From Marsupella aquatica (lineage: Eukaryota; Marchantiophyta), in the NCBI GenBank assembly GCA_973895155.1, contig OZ316894.1, forward strand, positions 5,518,001 to 5,582,000: a stretch of 64,000 nucleotides of DNA, in the 5' to 3' direction. Position numbers and translations under genes: made by a program. Under the pieces are notes generated by a model, which was given only the letters and a program-made list of their open reading frames with translations, did no database searches and was not told where the DNA came from. Every line of letters starts with the position of its first letter. Positions within the stretch are counted from its first letter, which is position 1. Shown in pieces: positions 26,171 to 37,600 of the stretch.

Positions 26171-27964
26171 TCTTGATTAAGATCGAGATGTCACAATCTT
26201 GTCACCGTCACAAAATTAGCCACTGCAAATTGATTATTTGGATTATGTTGTCATCGCTTGTCCGCAACGCTTGCTTCCCGGCTTGAATTGTTCGTTTCTC
26301 TAATCTTCAACTGAAGCTCACTTTGAACACAGGTTGACACCAAATGCAGCCTTTATGTCAAAGAAACAATTGTTTGTCTCCCCCTCACACCATAACCTTC
26401 TTAGATAAAAAAACCTACAAAACCTTCATGTGAAGTGATGGCTCGTCCGTTTTGTGCATTTTTCTCACCGAAATGACAAGCGCTCTTTTGCCAACAACTG
26501 AGTGATGTCCTCCAGTCTGACTTGTGGCGATAATGCTCAACCTAACTGACAAACAATCTATCAAGAATGGTGGAAACACAATTTCTCCAATGTGTAAGCA
26601 AAAATTGTCAAAAAACTCAATTCCTCCACATTCAACCTTTTGTTTGAGAAACCAGAGATAATTTTCAACCACATCGATCTCCTCTATCTTTTGAGCGTTC
26701 TCTTTTGTACAAGCACACACCGAGACAACCAGGAGACTTAAAATCATTGGTTACCGCCTTGCTGAAAACGGGGCTGAAAATTGATTTCACTTCATCACAC
26801 ACACATTCCTTGGATGAACATGGGGGTCCACAGATTAGCGTTTAGGCTTGCATTTTGGAAAGGAAGCTATGCAGAATACCTACCAACAACTTTGAAGGAG
26901 ATAACCTTATGGGTGCATAATCCAGATTATGGAGATGTTGCAAAGCCTCCAGAAGAGGACACACATGGCTGAGCTGATGGAAATAGAGGGAAAACAGGAA
27001 ACATGTTGGGGACCAGCACAATGGGAGGAGCAACAATGCAATAACTACTTCAGCTGAGGTTACACATCAAGTGCCTCTCTCTCGGCCAACACTTTCAACT
27101 GTCCACAATGACAAGGGCTAAGTCAAAAGCAACATGGAAGACCCACAGATACGTCTCAACAGCTAGCTAGGGGGTGAGGGGGCAGAGGCATACAAGCCTT
27201 GGCAAGGACAGAATATGCATGGGCATCATTCTCTCAAGAGCTATCATTACCCGGGCCGATGCCCTACATGTAGGTTTGTGGCATTTATGGGGTCCCAATA
27301 ACTGCACATCAAAATATGACATATACAATGCACTACATCCCTCCATACCACAATAAACCTAGTTATTTTCTTTAAATCAATGAGTGCACACCATATATTA
27401 CCACATTTTTATGTGTGATTACCGGCCCGATTACCGGCAGGGGCATTTATGTATGGCCTGGCCCGAAGCCCTATGCAGAGCTTGGGGCCTTGTATAATTT
27501 AATAATGTCCTGGCCAGGGCCATGGCATGCAGGGCGAGCAGGTAGGGGTGAGCCAGGGTGCAGGAGGGCAAGCAGGGTGCTGCCAATGGGGAGAGGTGGC
27601 AGCTATGGCCAGTGGCTGCCCCTTGCAGTACCCTGCACAGGGAAAAGTGGGCAGGGCGACCTGTTGACAACTGAGGCAGGCCAAGAGTTGGCACCTAACT
27701 AAAGTGCAGCCGTGCACCAGACATGCACGGGAGGGCAGGCGGAGGATTCAAGAAGGACTTGTTTTTGCAATTGAAAGTTTCTAAAAAATATGAAATGATC
27801 TAATGGTTGATAATCATTCCCGCCAAGAGCTCTTTTCAGAAGCGGACAAAGGACAAAAAGTGGTGGGATTATGTATTATAGTGGTAGATGCAAGTGAAGC
27901 CATTTTGAACTCGAGCTTAATAAAAATGCTTAAAACTCTTTGTTCACCCAACGTGTCTTGCAAA

Positions 27965-27969
27965 GTTCT
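27965..27969. other. Left target-site duplication of element A (GTTCT)
   Basis: GTTCT immediately precedes the TGTCAC end of element A and is repeated at 32565-32569 after its other end. The next three host bases at the right (TGT) happen to match the element's first bases, so the match looks longer. The clean 5-bp AGTAG duplication around element B fixes the length. Confidence 0.8.
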
Positions 27970-28180
27970 TGTCACTTGTCTACCCAACCATTTATACGTA
28001 AAATACTACTCTCCTGTGCATAAACTGTTGGTATCGTGTTACGGGGTCGTGGAGGGACACTATTTGGAGGATTTCCACACCTAAGGATGAGTATATTTGA
28101 TTCCGCTCCCGGAAATGTAATTTTTCATCAAGTCTACCGACTAGCCATTCTCTGCTTTTGATCAAGTCCCATGGCCTACT

Positions 28181-28201
28181 CCACACACACACACACACAC
28201 A
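28181..28201. repeat. (AC)n microsatellite
   Basis: Ten uninterrupted dinucleotide units within the element A tail. Element B has a shorter run at the matching position near 61421. Confidence 0.9.
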
Positions 28202-28671
28202 CTTCTACTGGTCGTTGTGGAGTGCTGTCACCACCCCCCTTTCCTTAACTGGTTGACCAACCCAAGCAAGGATTCCTTAGACACTTCCTAGGAAAGAACA
28301 CAATTGTGAACCGGAAAACATAACGCAACACCAAACTTGAGAAATCAAATCAAATCCATATCTTTTGGTAAAAAGGATAACACATTGCAAGGACAACCCA
28401 GCCTCCTGCCGTCTGTCCAACTCTTGCCTCAATGGGGCAAGCGCTACCCTCTACCTCACTACTCTGACTCGGTTCCTCCTTCTGGTCCTCCGCTAACTTC
28501 CCGTAAGCAAACACTATACTGAGTTCCCCCCTAACTACTCCGGGGCTCTCCCCCTAAATACCAAAAAACACACCAATGAGGGGGCCACAACGATGGCAGC
28601 TTACCCTAGCGGCGCCGCTAAACCCTTTACTAAGAAACCCCTAAACGAAAAGCATGCGGCACACACATGCT

Positions 28672-28694
28672 TCTAAAACCCTAAACCCTAAACT
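28672..28694. repeat. Telomere-like motif in the element A tail
   Basis: Two and a half units of the plant telomere heptamer (ccctaaa) occur here. A similar pair in the opposite orientation is at 62978-62993 in element B. With so few units this is more likely chance or element sequence than an old chromosome end. Confidence 0.5.
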
Positions 28695-29074
28695 AACAAT
28701 GGGGCCAATGGTGCCTTTGGCGGCGCCCCAACATTACTTCGTGAACCGTGAAATTGCAAGGAACCCTACAATGGCCGAAACTAGGTGCCCTTCCACTTGC
28801 ACTTCTGAGTTCACCCCTGGATAGCCCTCCTCCTCCTGATCATGAATCACTCAACCGCTCTTGAAACGGACATCGGATGACCAAGTTATGGCCGTTTCAG
28901 TATCCCGTAAACCCAACTTCGTCGGGCCCTAACTTGCTTATCCTGACTCCGTTTGAGGAGCGCCGCCTCTTGTTGGAATCAGCTCCGCGAGCTCTTTCCA
29001 ACAAGCCCGTGAGTGACCCCTTACAAAAAAGTTGGAAAGTCAAGGGGCCGTACAACCACGTCCGTACGACCACT

Positions 29075-29206
29075 CTAATCCTCCTCTTCGCTCACGGTGC
29101 CCTGGCTTGAGCCCCGTGAGTGGGCCTCCTCATCACTCTCCACTAGAGTGAGTGCCACTTCACTCCTCTTCTTCTTCACCGGGGTACTCCTTGTGCTAGT
29201 GCTCCC
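29075..29206 (-). CDS. In-frame continuation after the TAG of the element A ORF (43 codons)
   Basis: Directly after the TAG at 29207-29209 the same frame stays open to TAG 29075-29077. The segment starts with a basic Ser/Thr-rich stretch and ends with a block containing VESDEEAHSRGSSQGTVS. Element B (minus strand, about 62385-62300) keeps the related block MESDEETNSRGSTQGTMS. Conservation of an acidic block beyond the stop suggests an ancestral longer protein cut by a nonsense change, or stop-codon readthrough. It is not a separate gene. Confidence 0.5.
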   Translation of the reverse strand, partial: GSTSTRSTPVKKKRSEVALTLVESDEEAHSRGSSQGTVSEEED

Positions 29207-30934
29207 CTACTTCCTCAAATTGGCCAAGGCCTGCCACGCCTTAATGTACCCCTCACCAATGGTGTCCTTCCATAAGGCCGCCTCTTCACCGAACCGCAAC
29301 TCCAACGGTAAAACCTGCCCGGTGGCCATGGGAGTCCCAGGGGTGACAGATCGGGGTGGCATCCCCGGGGTCCCCGTGTTGACCTGAGCCTCTCGTAACG
29401 ATTTACGTACCTCCCTGAGCTTCTTCTCTAAGCTCTTGCTCTTCTCTTGACTCTTCTTGGCTGCATCCAACAGGGGTCCATACTTCCCATTGACTTCCTT
29501 CACCACCATCTCAATGGCCCGGGAGATCAAATCCGGGGAAAGTGTGGAGCTAGGTGTGCAAGGGCTCTTCCGTTTCCCCAGACTCAAGGCCTCACTCCTC
29601 TTAGCCCTTGTCTCAAAGATCACCATTTGACTCCGTAGTGCTCCCACCTGGGCTCTTAACTCCACCACTTCTCCAGAATTCTGCTTCTCTTTGGCCAATG
29701 CCTGTTTCAATACTCCAACCTCTTCCGCTTCCTTGGCCTTGGTGGACAAGGCTCCCTTCAAGTTGGAGATCTCTATGTGAGCTGCTTGGAGAAGTTTAAC
29801 CTTCTCATGAATGGCCTCCTCCTTGGCCTTGATCACCTCCTTCATAGACAGGGCACTCTGCTCCAAAGTCTCTACTCTGGCGGTGGCCTGCTTGAGAGAA
29901 TCTCTCAATGCGTGGACTAGCTTGAGTCCCTCATGGACTCCCTCCCGGAAATCCCGTAACTCCGCCACGTAGACATCAGGAATGTCATAGACCAGGGGCT
30001 CCTCCGGATCTCCCACAAGTGATTCAAGCCACTCCAATATGGAGTCCTTATCCTGGTTTTCTTCCCCTCTATTATCATCCCCAACCGCCGACGATGATCC
30101 CTCCGTTAGTTTCCCCAAGATGGTAGTGGCAATACTCCTGATTTCCGTGGTAAGGGATGATCCAGAGTCTTCCTGTCCCGGAAAAACAATCCACCCTTCT
30201 GCTCTGGCCAGCAAAAATGACCCCATCAAATGTACAGCCCCACCTGGTTTCACACTCCCGGGATCGGCATCCAATAGCTTCTTCAACCCGTAATACCACC
30301 ATCCGTACACATGGGCTGGATAGTTCTTGATGTCCATAGCTACCACAAAATGCTCTCCATTCACCACCCCGGATTGCACGTTACCAAGGACCCGTTGATG
30401 AACCTTGGCCAGAAATCCCTTGTGCTCAGCATCCTTGACGGCGGAAAGAGGAATGGAAGTAGTGGAGGTGGGATTAATCACACAACCGGCCACCATTGTT
30501 AACGTGAGCTCTCCCCTTATGTTCCAAGGTGTGAATGAGAATTGCTGGTTCTCCAGAAACAGAAGCTTAGCTAACTCCACATGGGGCACTACCCGTTGGA
30601 GACATTCAAAGTAGATTCCTTCCGTACGTAACTCCATCCCGGCCTCAATGTTCCAACTCTTCCCCGAAGAGATTGTAATCTCCACCTTCATGAACTCCGT
30701 GAGCCCGGTGGCTTGAAAAACATTCCTACAATCCTCCATCACCTTGGCGGAGGTTTTGGGATAAATTCGACGGAAACCCTTCCTACTCACCGGTGTGGAA
30801 CTTGCCGCCAGCCCAGTACTCATCGTAGCTTCTCTCTCTTCTCTCTCTCTTGCAATCAATGTCTCAACGTAGTCACGGTAAGCAGCCTTGTATCTCCGAA
30901 CGCGTGCCGCACTAAACTCAGGTTGATCCAGCAT
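29207..30934 (-). CDS. Element-encoded coiled-coil protein, 575 aa, unrecognised
   Basis: The ATG at 30934 follows an in-frame stop. Residues 1-270 form a mixed globular region with Arg-rich helices near the start (RVRRYKAAYRDYV) and a striking YGWWYYGLKKLL stretch followed by GGAVHLMGSFLLARAEGW. Residues about 330-430 and 490-545 are heptad-rich, Leu/Glu/Lys-rich coiled coil. There are no Cys/His knuckles, DDE triad, YADD box or protease motif. I do not recognise the family. A second copy in element C is clearly homologous over the whole length (for example AYGWWYFGLKK), so the protein evolved as a coding unit and was carried by the element. A structural (gag-like) role would fit but is inference. 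The frame continues past its TAG (29207-29209) for 43 more codons to a TAG at 29075. That extension's acidic Ser-rich block recurs in element B. Confidence 0.65.
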   Translation of the reverse strand: MLDQPEFSAARVRRYKAAYRDYVETLIAREREEREATMSTGLAASSTPVSRKGFRRIYPKTSAKVMEDCRNVFQATGLTEFMKVEITISSGKSWNIEAGMELRTEGIYFECLQRVVPHVELAKLLFLENQQFSFTPWNIRGELTLTMVAGCVINPTSTTSIPLSAVKDAEHKGFLAKVHQRVLGNVQSGVVNGEHFVVAMDIKNYPAHVYGWWYYGLKKLLDADPGSVKPGGAVHLMGSFLLARAEGWIVFPGQEDSGSSLTTEIRSIATTILGKLTEGSSSAVGDDNRGEENQDKDSILEWLESLVGDPEEPLVYDIPDVYVAELRDFREGVHEGLKLVHALRDSLKQATARVETLEQSALSMKEVIKAKEEAIHEKVKLLQAAHIEISNLKGALSTKAKEAEEVGVLKQALAKEKQNSGEVVELRAQVGALRSQMVIFETRAKRSEALSLGKRKSPCTPSSTLSPDLISRAIEMVVKEVNGKYGPLLDAAKKSQEKSKSLEKKLREVRKSLREAQVNTGTPGMPPRSVTPGTPMATGQVLPLELRFGEEAALWKDTIGEGYIKAWQALANLRK

Positions 30935-31269
30935 CCATGCATCCAGAAATCAAATCCTCAATCACCAAATCCCGTCACCCGTAGCAATGTCAATTCCCTG
31001 GCCCGAAACGGCCCCCGTATCCCGATCAATCAATTACTCTCAATTCCCTCAGAAGCCACTCCGTGCCGCTGCCACTAATGCCTGAAAGAATCATGCCAAC
31101 AAACCCCAACAATTGACCATAAGAAAGAGCTTCCAGAATAATTGCAAAATGTGGAGAGAGCTTTCGGCAAGAGTTGAGAGAGAGCCCGAGTTTTTGCTTT
31201 CGGCAATGAGTTGGTCTTGCAAAAGAGAGGAAATGAGAAAACAGGAAGGAAAAAAAGGAAACCCCGTGG

Positions 31270-32260
31270 CTCTTTTGCTAATTTTCCCTCGCGGCTGGGC
31301 CTTGCTTACGCCCTTAACTCGCGGCTGCACCTTGCGCCCCGGCACCCTTTTACTCCTCCTCGCGGCTGCGCCTCGCTTACGCCCTGGCAGTCCTCTTCCT
31401 CCTCGCGGCTGCGCCTCGCTTACTCCCGGAGCTGCTTCGGGGCTCCGCCTACTCGCGGGGCTCGGTTAAGAGGGCTCCGTTAGAGGGCTCCTTAAGAGGG
31501 GTTTAATCCCCCCCAACTCCTTCTCGCCACGCGCCCCGGCTGCCCTGCGCCCCGGCTGCCCTGCTACCACCTGGCTACGGCCTCCCGACCACCGGGAGCA
31601 TTAATGCCCCCTCGGCTGGCCACGGCATCGCCTCGCGACGGCCTGCCCCAACTCCCTTCTCGCGGGAGAGTTAATACTCCCCCCCGTCACCTTACTCGCC
31701 ACTCACCGGCATGCCCGCGGCTGCGCCTCGCGGGGCCCCAATGGGGTATTTAACCCCCTTTAATCCCTCCCCTTGTACGCCTACTCCTGCGCGCTCCTCG
31801 GCCCCGACAGTGCCTCGCTGCTGCTACCTCGCGGCGCCTCTCCCTATGCAAGGCCTGCTACCGCGAGCGCCACCTGCCTTAGTACTCGCGGGGCCTTTAT
31901 TGGGGGATTTAACCCCCCTGTTTCTCCCTAAATCTCTAAGCGCCCGGCAGCCCCTTTCGCCTTGCCACGGTGCTCGTGCCTCGCCCTGCCTAGCACGCCT
32001 CCCTATGCAAGGGGGCTGGGTCTCCCGGGTGCCACCTGACTCACGGCTTGCGGGGCCCGGTCTGGCTCGCCTCCCTCACGGGGGTTTTAATCCCCCCTGC
32101 CCTTTTATTTTCCTCCCTGGTCACGCCCAGTCACGCCCTGCGCCTTGCTTACGCCCTTACAGCGCCACCCAAGGCCGGGGAAATTTAATTCTCCCTCAAG
32201 CCTGCAGGGGTGCCTTCCTTGCCCCGACAGCTCTTTCGCCTCTCCTCCTTATTTACAAGG
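31270..32260. repeat. GC-rich low-complexity leader of element A
   Basis: Imperfect repeats of gcggctgcgcctcgcttacg, with cggggc...aacccccctttaatccc blocks, make up nearly 1 kb. Open frames of 118 and 200 codons on the plus strand are a result of this composition. The matching region of element C (57930-59250) has the same style of sequence. Confidence 0.7.
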
Positions 32261-32564
32261 GTTTCCCCCTTTATTTATTATTATTATTGTTTAGAAGCCC
32301 CCCTAAACCATAAAACTTAGCAAGGTCTCAAAAATAGCCCAAGTTAAACGGTAAATTCTACAATTGCTAGCTTAGGTCACCGTAAACCTCAGGACTATTG
32401 TGAGCGAGAAAAAGAATAAGTTAAGCCCCCCCGGGCATTACCAAATTATAATGACAAAAGTAACTTCAAAAATAAAAAAAACTCGGTATTTACAATGGTT
32501 ATTTACACGACATAGCCCAGTTAAACAATTATCAAGGATTTTCAGTGACAGGGACCCCGTCACA

Positions 32565-32569
32565 GTTCT
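32565..32569. other. Right target-site duplication of element A (GTTCT)
   Basis: This directly follows the CCCCGTCACA end of element A and matches 27965-27969. Confidence 0.8.
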
Positions 32570-33112
32570 TGTGCCTACTTTTGGTGTCTTATCATGTCTA
32601 GACTTCCAAACACTTCTTAGGGGCACTTTACAAGAAGGTTGACATAGCAGTAAGAGGCATTTTTACCAGGGCTGAAACTGAGCCCGGATTCACGTGTATG
32701 ATTGGATGCCATGCCTGACCATTGTTCATTCTCTTGGGAAAGATGTGACGCCAATGACATGGTCCTTATTTTGTAATCTGATTAAGTAGGTTGCTGTATG
32801 CAAGGAGTAGCTATTGATATTGCATAACAATTAGCAAGATGGCAAGAATAAGGGCAATCATGGCGTTAAGAGTAGGGAAATAAAAGCTATGTCGCAGGTG
32901 GTTGGTGACCATATCTCTTTCAATATGTCACCAAATCCGGATCTGTAAAGAGCATTGGAAAGATCTGGTCAAGGCGAGTAAAATCGATATAAAACACTCG
33001 GGAAACACGGGGGGAAACAGAGGTGTATTAAGAAAGATACGGCCTGATTAGTGTGACGGGTTAACTTGTGGCCGGAATTAGCGGATTCGGCTTCAGTTTC
33101 GGGTTAACCCAA

Positions 33113-33345
33113 GCTCGACCACGGCTTAGCTTATGTGAGCACGGCTTCAGCTTAGCTCAGGTCAGCACGGCTTCAGCTTAGCTTAGGTAAGCACGGCTTC
33201 AGTTTATCTCAGGTAAGAACGGCTTCAGCTTAGCTCAGGTCAGCACGGCTTCAGCTTAGCTCAGGTCAACACGGCTTCAGCTTAGCTCAGGTCAGCGTGG
33301 CCTCAGGTTAGCATAGGTAAGCTCGGATTCGGGCTCAGCTTAGGC
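33113..33345. repeat. 26-bp minisatellite, about 8 units
   Basis: The unit is close to agcacggcttcagcttagct followed by caggtc. Several units are identical and the outer ones diverge. It lies 60 bp after a TGTGACGGG motif at 33052. A looser array of ggttaggacttagctaatgt units occurs at 60795-60835 in element C. Confidence 0.92.
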
Positions 33346-34593
33346 TAGGTTAGCGGATAGCGGATAGCGGGTAGCGGCCTAACCCGAGACCACGGGTTAG
33401 CTCTACTCGGGTTAGATAGGATAGCTAGGTTAGCCAAACTCGGGTTAGCTATGTAACTCGGGTTAGCGCAGCAGTGAGTACCCCCTCTCGGTTGCGGGGG
33501 CATAACTCTCTGTGTATTTGATCAAATCGGCTATAATTGACCTCGTTGGAAAGAGGAGCTCAAGCCGCTTCCAACGCTGCTATCCACGCAGAAAATGGTT
33601 AAATAGAGAAATCGGGAGAGGAGGCGCAAGCTCGCGAAAACCATGGAGGAGGGCCGAATCCGAAGTACATAGCCAATTCGAGATAGAAATAAAGTTGCGA
33701 GTTAGGGTTCAGTAGTTAGAGATAGTGGCGGCTCTGTTAGGGCTGGGATGGGGCTCCAGCAGCGTAGTATCCACCCATTTGGGCTCAGTATGAGAGAGTA
33801 TATAGAGCATCCCTCCGGTAGAGGCAGGGGGGGACTTCAGTTGTGTGATCTCACTTAGACTGAGTAGCGGGGAGGAGCTCTGTGCAAGCAAGGCTGGACT
33901 TGGACGCTGCGTGTTGGGGAGAGCTTGGTTGTGCTATTACTCAGGGAGTAATTAGCCAAGCTTCACAGCAACGGGTTGCTAGGTTTGCGAGATGGATTGT
34001 GGCTCTTTCTAGTGGGCAGCACAACTGGGTTCTTTTCCCCCGATACAGAGCCTTGGTGATAGGTGATGTATTGGTGATTGTAAACTGTGGGGAGGATTTC
34101 AATTCGTTTTGCGGTGGGCACATTAGGGAGGCTGAGGTACTGATTAAGGGGCAGCAGGAGGAGCATTTACAGTTCAGTCTGGCAAGACTACGTGATCCAT
34201 GGGGAGTCCCGGCCTTTGTCTGGTGGAGAGCACTAAGGGATCTATGGCCAGAGCTGAGCTTGCAGGGCAAGCGTGAGGCCGGGCCTCATTGCAGTCTGGG
34301 ATAGATCGCCGTTAGGCCTGGTACCAGCTTTGAAGTCGAGTCAACTATGCATGCGTAACTTGGCGTTCTGAATTGGAGGTGTGAGATCTGTATGTGCCCC
34401 CAAGAATGAAGTGCAGTGAAGGAGGTTGAGTTCAGGATTGAGCTTGCATGGCAAGCACGGGCTTGCAGGGCAAGCACGTCACAATCTGGAGGAGACAGCC
34501 TTCGGCCCTAGTGTTCGGATCAAGTGTTCTCAGTGAACTATTGTGCACATCTTTGAATCTAATTGAGTTTTCCTCTCAGGCCTCATTTCTCTC

Positions 34594-34612
34594 ATGGATG
34601 TGTGTGTGTGTG
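34594..34612. repeat. (TG)n microsatellite
   Basis: About seven to eight dinucleotide units near 34600, within otherwise unique-looking sequence. Confidence 0.75.
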
Positions 34613-37600
34613 AGGCAATCTGAGTGTATGATGGAACTAGCAGCGCCACTGAGAGGTGTACCAGGTGCATTGAAGCGGGCTGGGTGAGGACTGTCATAGC
34701 TCTGATTGTTGAGAGTGGAATGGCAGAGTGGTGGGGCAATGGCTTAGAAGTCCCTAAGCCGGGAATCAGTCAGGAGTCACTGGTTTATGGGTACATTCCG
34801 GCGGCGGAATAGAAACATACCTATGACAGTAAGCATATGTATAGACCTATGCGCACCGTAGCGCTAGGCCCTGTGTGTACGGGCCCGATATGAAGACCCC
34901 TTCTCACCAGAACTATCATGAGCGTAGATCTGATCCCCAACCTTGGTTCCTTGGGATTGAGCTTGGGTGATGTGTGATAGAGTCTTGCTATGATAGTCTG
35001 GTGTTAAGGGCATAAACTGGTGTTTACCGGCATTCACAACATCCCTTCGTGATCCTCAGGTACAAGGAGATGGTTTTGGCACCCATAGTGACGTTTTTGG
35101 TGTTAAGACCCATGTCAATCGCGTGACAAAAGATAACCTGAAACTATATAGAAATTGGCTAGTTGAATGTAACGACAAGGCAAGAAAACAAGCTAGGTTT
35201 TCAACTTCACAGGGAAAAGCACCACGGGAAGGAAACCAATCTTCCTTGCTGGAAGAATGACAGACAACATTGATGTACATGTAGGGGGTAGTCCATTCAT
35301 TGCTACTTCAAATTTTATAATTTGAAGCCTAGGGGGAGCTCCCTCCCAGCCCTTGCATTGCCAGAACATTGCAGGAAATGTCAATTTATGTCTAAGCAAG
35401 TTATTGCAAAACATGAGGACAAGCCAGGCAGAAGATTATCACACCTACACAGGTACAATAGTCGATAGTCTTTTGGTTGAGAGTGTAGCAGCAGCAAAAA
35501 ACAGCCCAAACAAGGGCACCATGTAGGCTCAGCTGCTCTGAAGATGGAACTTGCCTCGACACTGTTTTAAAGCGAATGGAGCCTGGGCAGTTTGAATGAA
35601 TGGTGGAGATTAATTTCATGAAGGAGAAAGTGCCTCAACTGCCACGGCCTTCTTGTAAAGTGCCCCTTCTTATACACAATTTCATCACAGACTAGTGACT
35701 TGGTGGGGAGTCTGAAGTTCCCAATTTTTCAATTGAAGAGGAACTCATTTAAATTTCCAAATTTCTGATATAAGAAAATAATGAAAATTGCAATTCAAGA
35801 GAGGGATGAGTTGTAGTGTTGCAGCTGCTATCTCATCCATGTTCATCCTGTCACTAGTCAAGCCCTCATAGTAGTTGAAAGCTGTCTCCAGAAGCCCTAG
35901 CTCAGCACACAGAGAAATGGATAAATCTGTAAGCTCAGAATCTGTCAATTGTCCTCGTAGCTCCACATTCCATGTTGCAATGGAGCTTGACAGTCGATGT
36001 TGCTGCCCTACATCAGGTTGATCTTAAACTTGCCATTGTAGTTGGTCAATTCCCGTCTACATAAGGAGAAGAATGCCAAGTGAAGATTTGAATTCGCTCA
36101 TTATGAAACTTCATACCTACCTTTATCAAAAAAGGTAAAAATAGAAAATCCTGTAGGCCATTAAGTATATTATTTAATGTCCTGGAGCACTATGAGCCAA
36201 ATTAGTCCCCCAAAACTTGAACTAATAAGCCCCCATTTTTCAGGGCATTATGGCCCAATGCCCTGTAAATACAATGTTGTTATATTCAAAATTTCCTTAC
36301 TGCTTGTCCTCGTTATAATTTAGGTGCATTTCATCAAGAAGAATGCACAGTCTAAATTTAAATTGCGGACTTTTGAAACCTTTCCTCTACTTTCACAAAC
36401 ATAGAAATCTTGCAGGCCTGGTACAAGGCATTTCAAGTGTAGTAATGCCTCTTACCAGTGCTTTATGAATATGAGCATTTCAAGTGTAGTAGTGCCTCTT
36501 CATTGAATGGCAACAGAGATGATGACAAAGTCAGCATGCATGACATACCATACTGCTCATTCACATACAATTGGTGGGGCCCTAGAGTTACGGTCTAGAG
36601 GCTTCACTCTAGAAGCCTAGACCCCACTCTAGCTTGGCGTTCGTGTTTCGTAAATAACTAGTCCAGACTACCCATTCTTTGAACTTGAATAGCGGGGAGG
36701 ACAATAAAAATGTCACCAAAATATATTCCTTATTCATATTATTTGAAATTTAATGACATGATAAAAAAACCATCAGGCATGTCATCATTTTAATAATCAT
36801 ACATAATATACCATGCTCTTTTCTATGCACATCCTTCTTTCTATGCACATTATATGCCAATCTTCATAAATGCACTGAAAATCACAGAGAGAGGAATCAT
36901 GAAGGAACTAAGGTCAATAATAGGCACTCAAAGCAAAATAAAGTACTCAAATAATTTTCAAGGTATTTATAGAAAAGAATTCAAATCAAGATTTGAAAGG
37001 GATTCTCCCATGGGTCTAGCCCTTGAACTATGCAAAACCCCAAGACGATGACAGCTTTTACACCTTCACTTGTTGACATCCTTGCGTTTCTAAATGTTTT
37101 CAATACCAAAGTTTGACTTTCAATATTTCCCTTTTGATCAAGTGGAAGCTCATTAGAAGCTTGTCGGGAAGATCTTTCTAACAAGCCTAATAGTTCTAGT
37201 TTTCACAAAAACTCAGAGTTATGCATTTCTAAAAATCACCCATCATGCACTCTCCACACTACATGTTTCTGAGAGTTCTCTAGCAGCTATTGACATTTAG
37301 TTTCTCCATTTATATCCAATGGAATCTTACTTTCTTGGGCTCATTATAAAGTTCTTGGAAATATATTCTAATGAACCAAATGTAGTCAAGTTTCACGGGG
37401 GAACTGAGAGACCTACAATTTTCAAAAATGACTGTCTTGTTTTCTTGTGACATTTCAGGCATGTGTAATCTGTACTGTAAGCAGAAGAGGGTTTTGCTGC
37501 AGTCCATCTTGATTGCAAAAATCTATCTGGGTAGTTTGGCAAAGGTGGAGGTCCTTCTGGGCTTTGATTTAGTCAAGATTTGGATAAGCTCATCTTGAAA

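Larger units (their letters stand above)
20620..27964. other. Gene-poor, repeat-rich intergenic region
   Basis: No gene is supported in these ~7.3 kb. Repeats listed separately lie at 21076-21210, 21461-21714, 22868-23020 and 25756-26170. Other features are a 16-17 nt C run at 22120-22136 and a GC-rich stretch at 27430-27730. Short open frames at 23927-24136 and 24256-24471 (plus strand) look like scraps of decayed coding DNA but match nothing I recognise. A 110-codon minus-strand frame at 26415-26747 begins with a hydrophobic stretch. It has no other support. Confidence 0.5.
27970..32564 (-). mobile_element. Element A: complete 4595-bp TG...CA insertion
   Basis: Read on the minus strand the element begins TGTGACGGGGTCCCTGTCAC at 32564 and ends AAGTGACA at 27970, between GTTCT duplications. 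The first 20 bases hold an internal palindrome (GTGAC.GGG.CCC.GTCAC). About 1.6 kb of leader follows, mostly a GC-rich low-complexity segment. Then comes the 575-codon ORF (30934-29207, with an in-frame continuation to 29075), and a 1.1-kb non-coding tail. The tail is shared with element B. TG...CA ends with a 5-bp duplication are what retroviral-type integrases leave, yet I found no direct terminal repeats and no reverse transcriptase, integrase or transposase motifs. It could be a gag-only retrotransposon derivative or a Ginger/TDD-like DNA element. Its class is open. Confidence 0.75.

Noticed and set aside
28672-28694. Interstitial telomere as a fusion scar
   Set aside because: Only two to three heptamers occur, inside a mobile element.
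31711-32313. 200-codon Pro/Ala/Leu-rich frame, plus strand
   Set aside because: It arises from the GC-rich repeats of the element A leader and is antisense to the element's coding direction.
27970-32564. Element A as a complete LTR retrotransposon
   Set aside because: No direct repeat joins its two ends, and no protease, reverse transcriptase or integrase motif is present. Only the TG...CA ends and 5-bp duplication fit.
33113-33345. CRISPR-like array
   Set aside because: The 26-bp units are directly adjacent without unique spacers, and the DNA is plant nuclear.
33882-34304. 140-codon frame as a gene
   Set aside because: No recognisable domain, no splice partners, and located in repeat-rich DNA.
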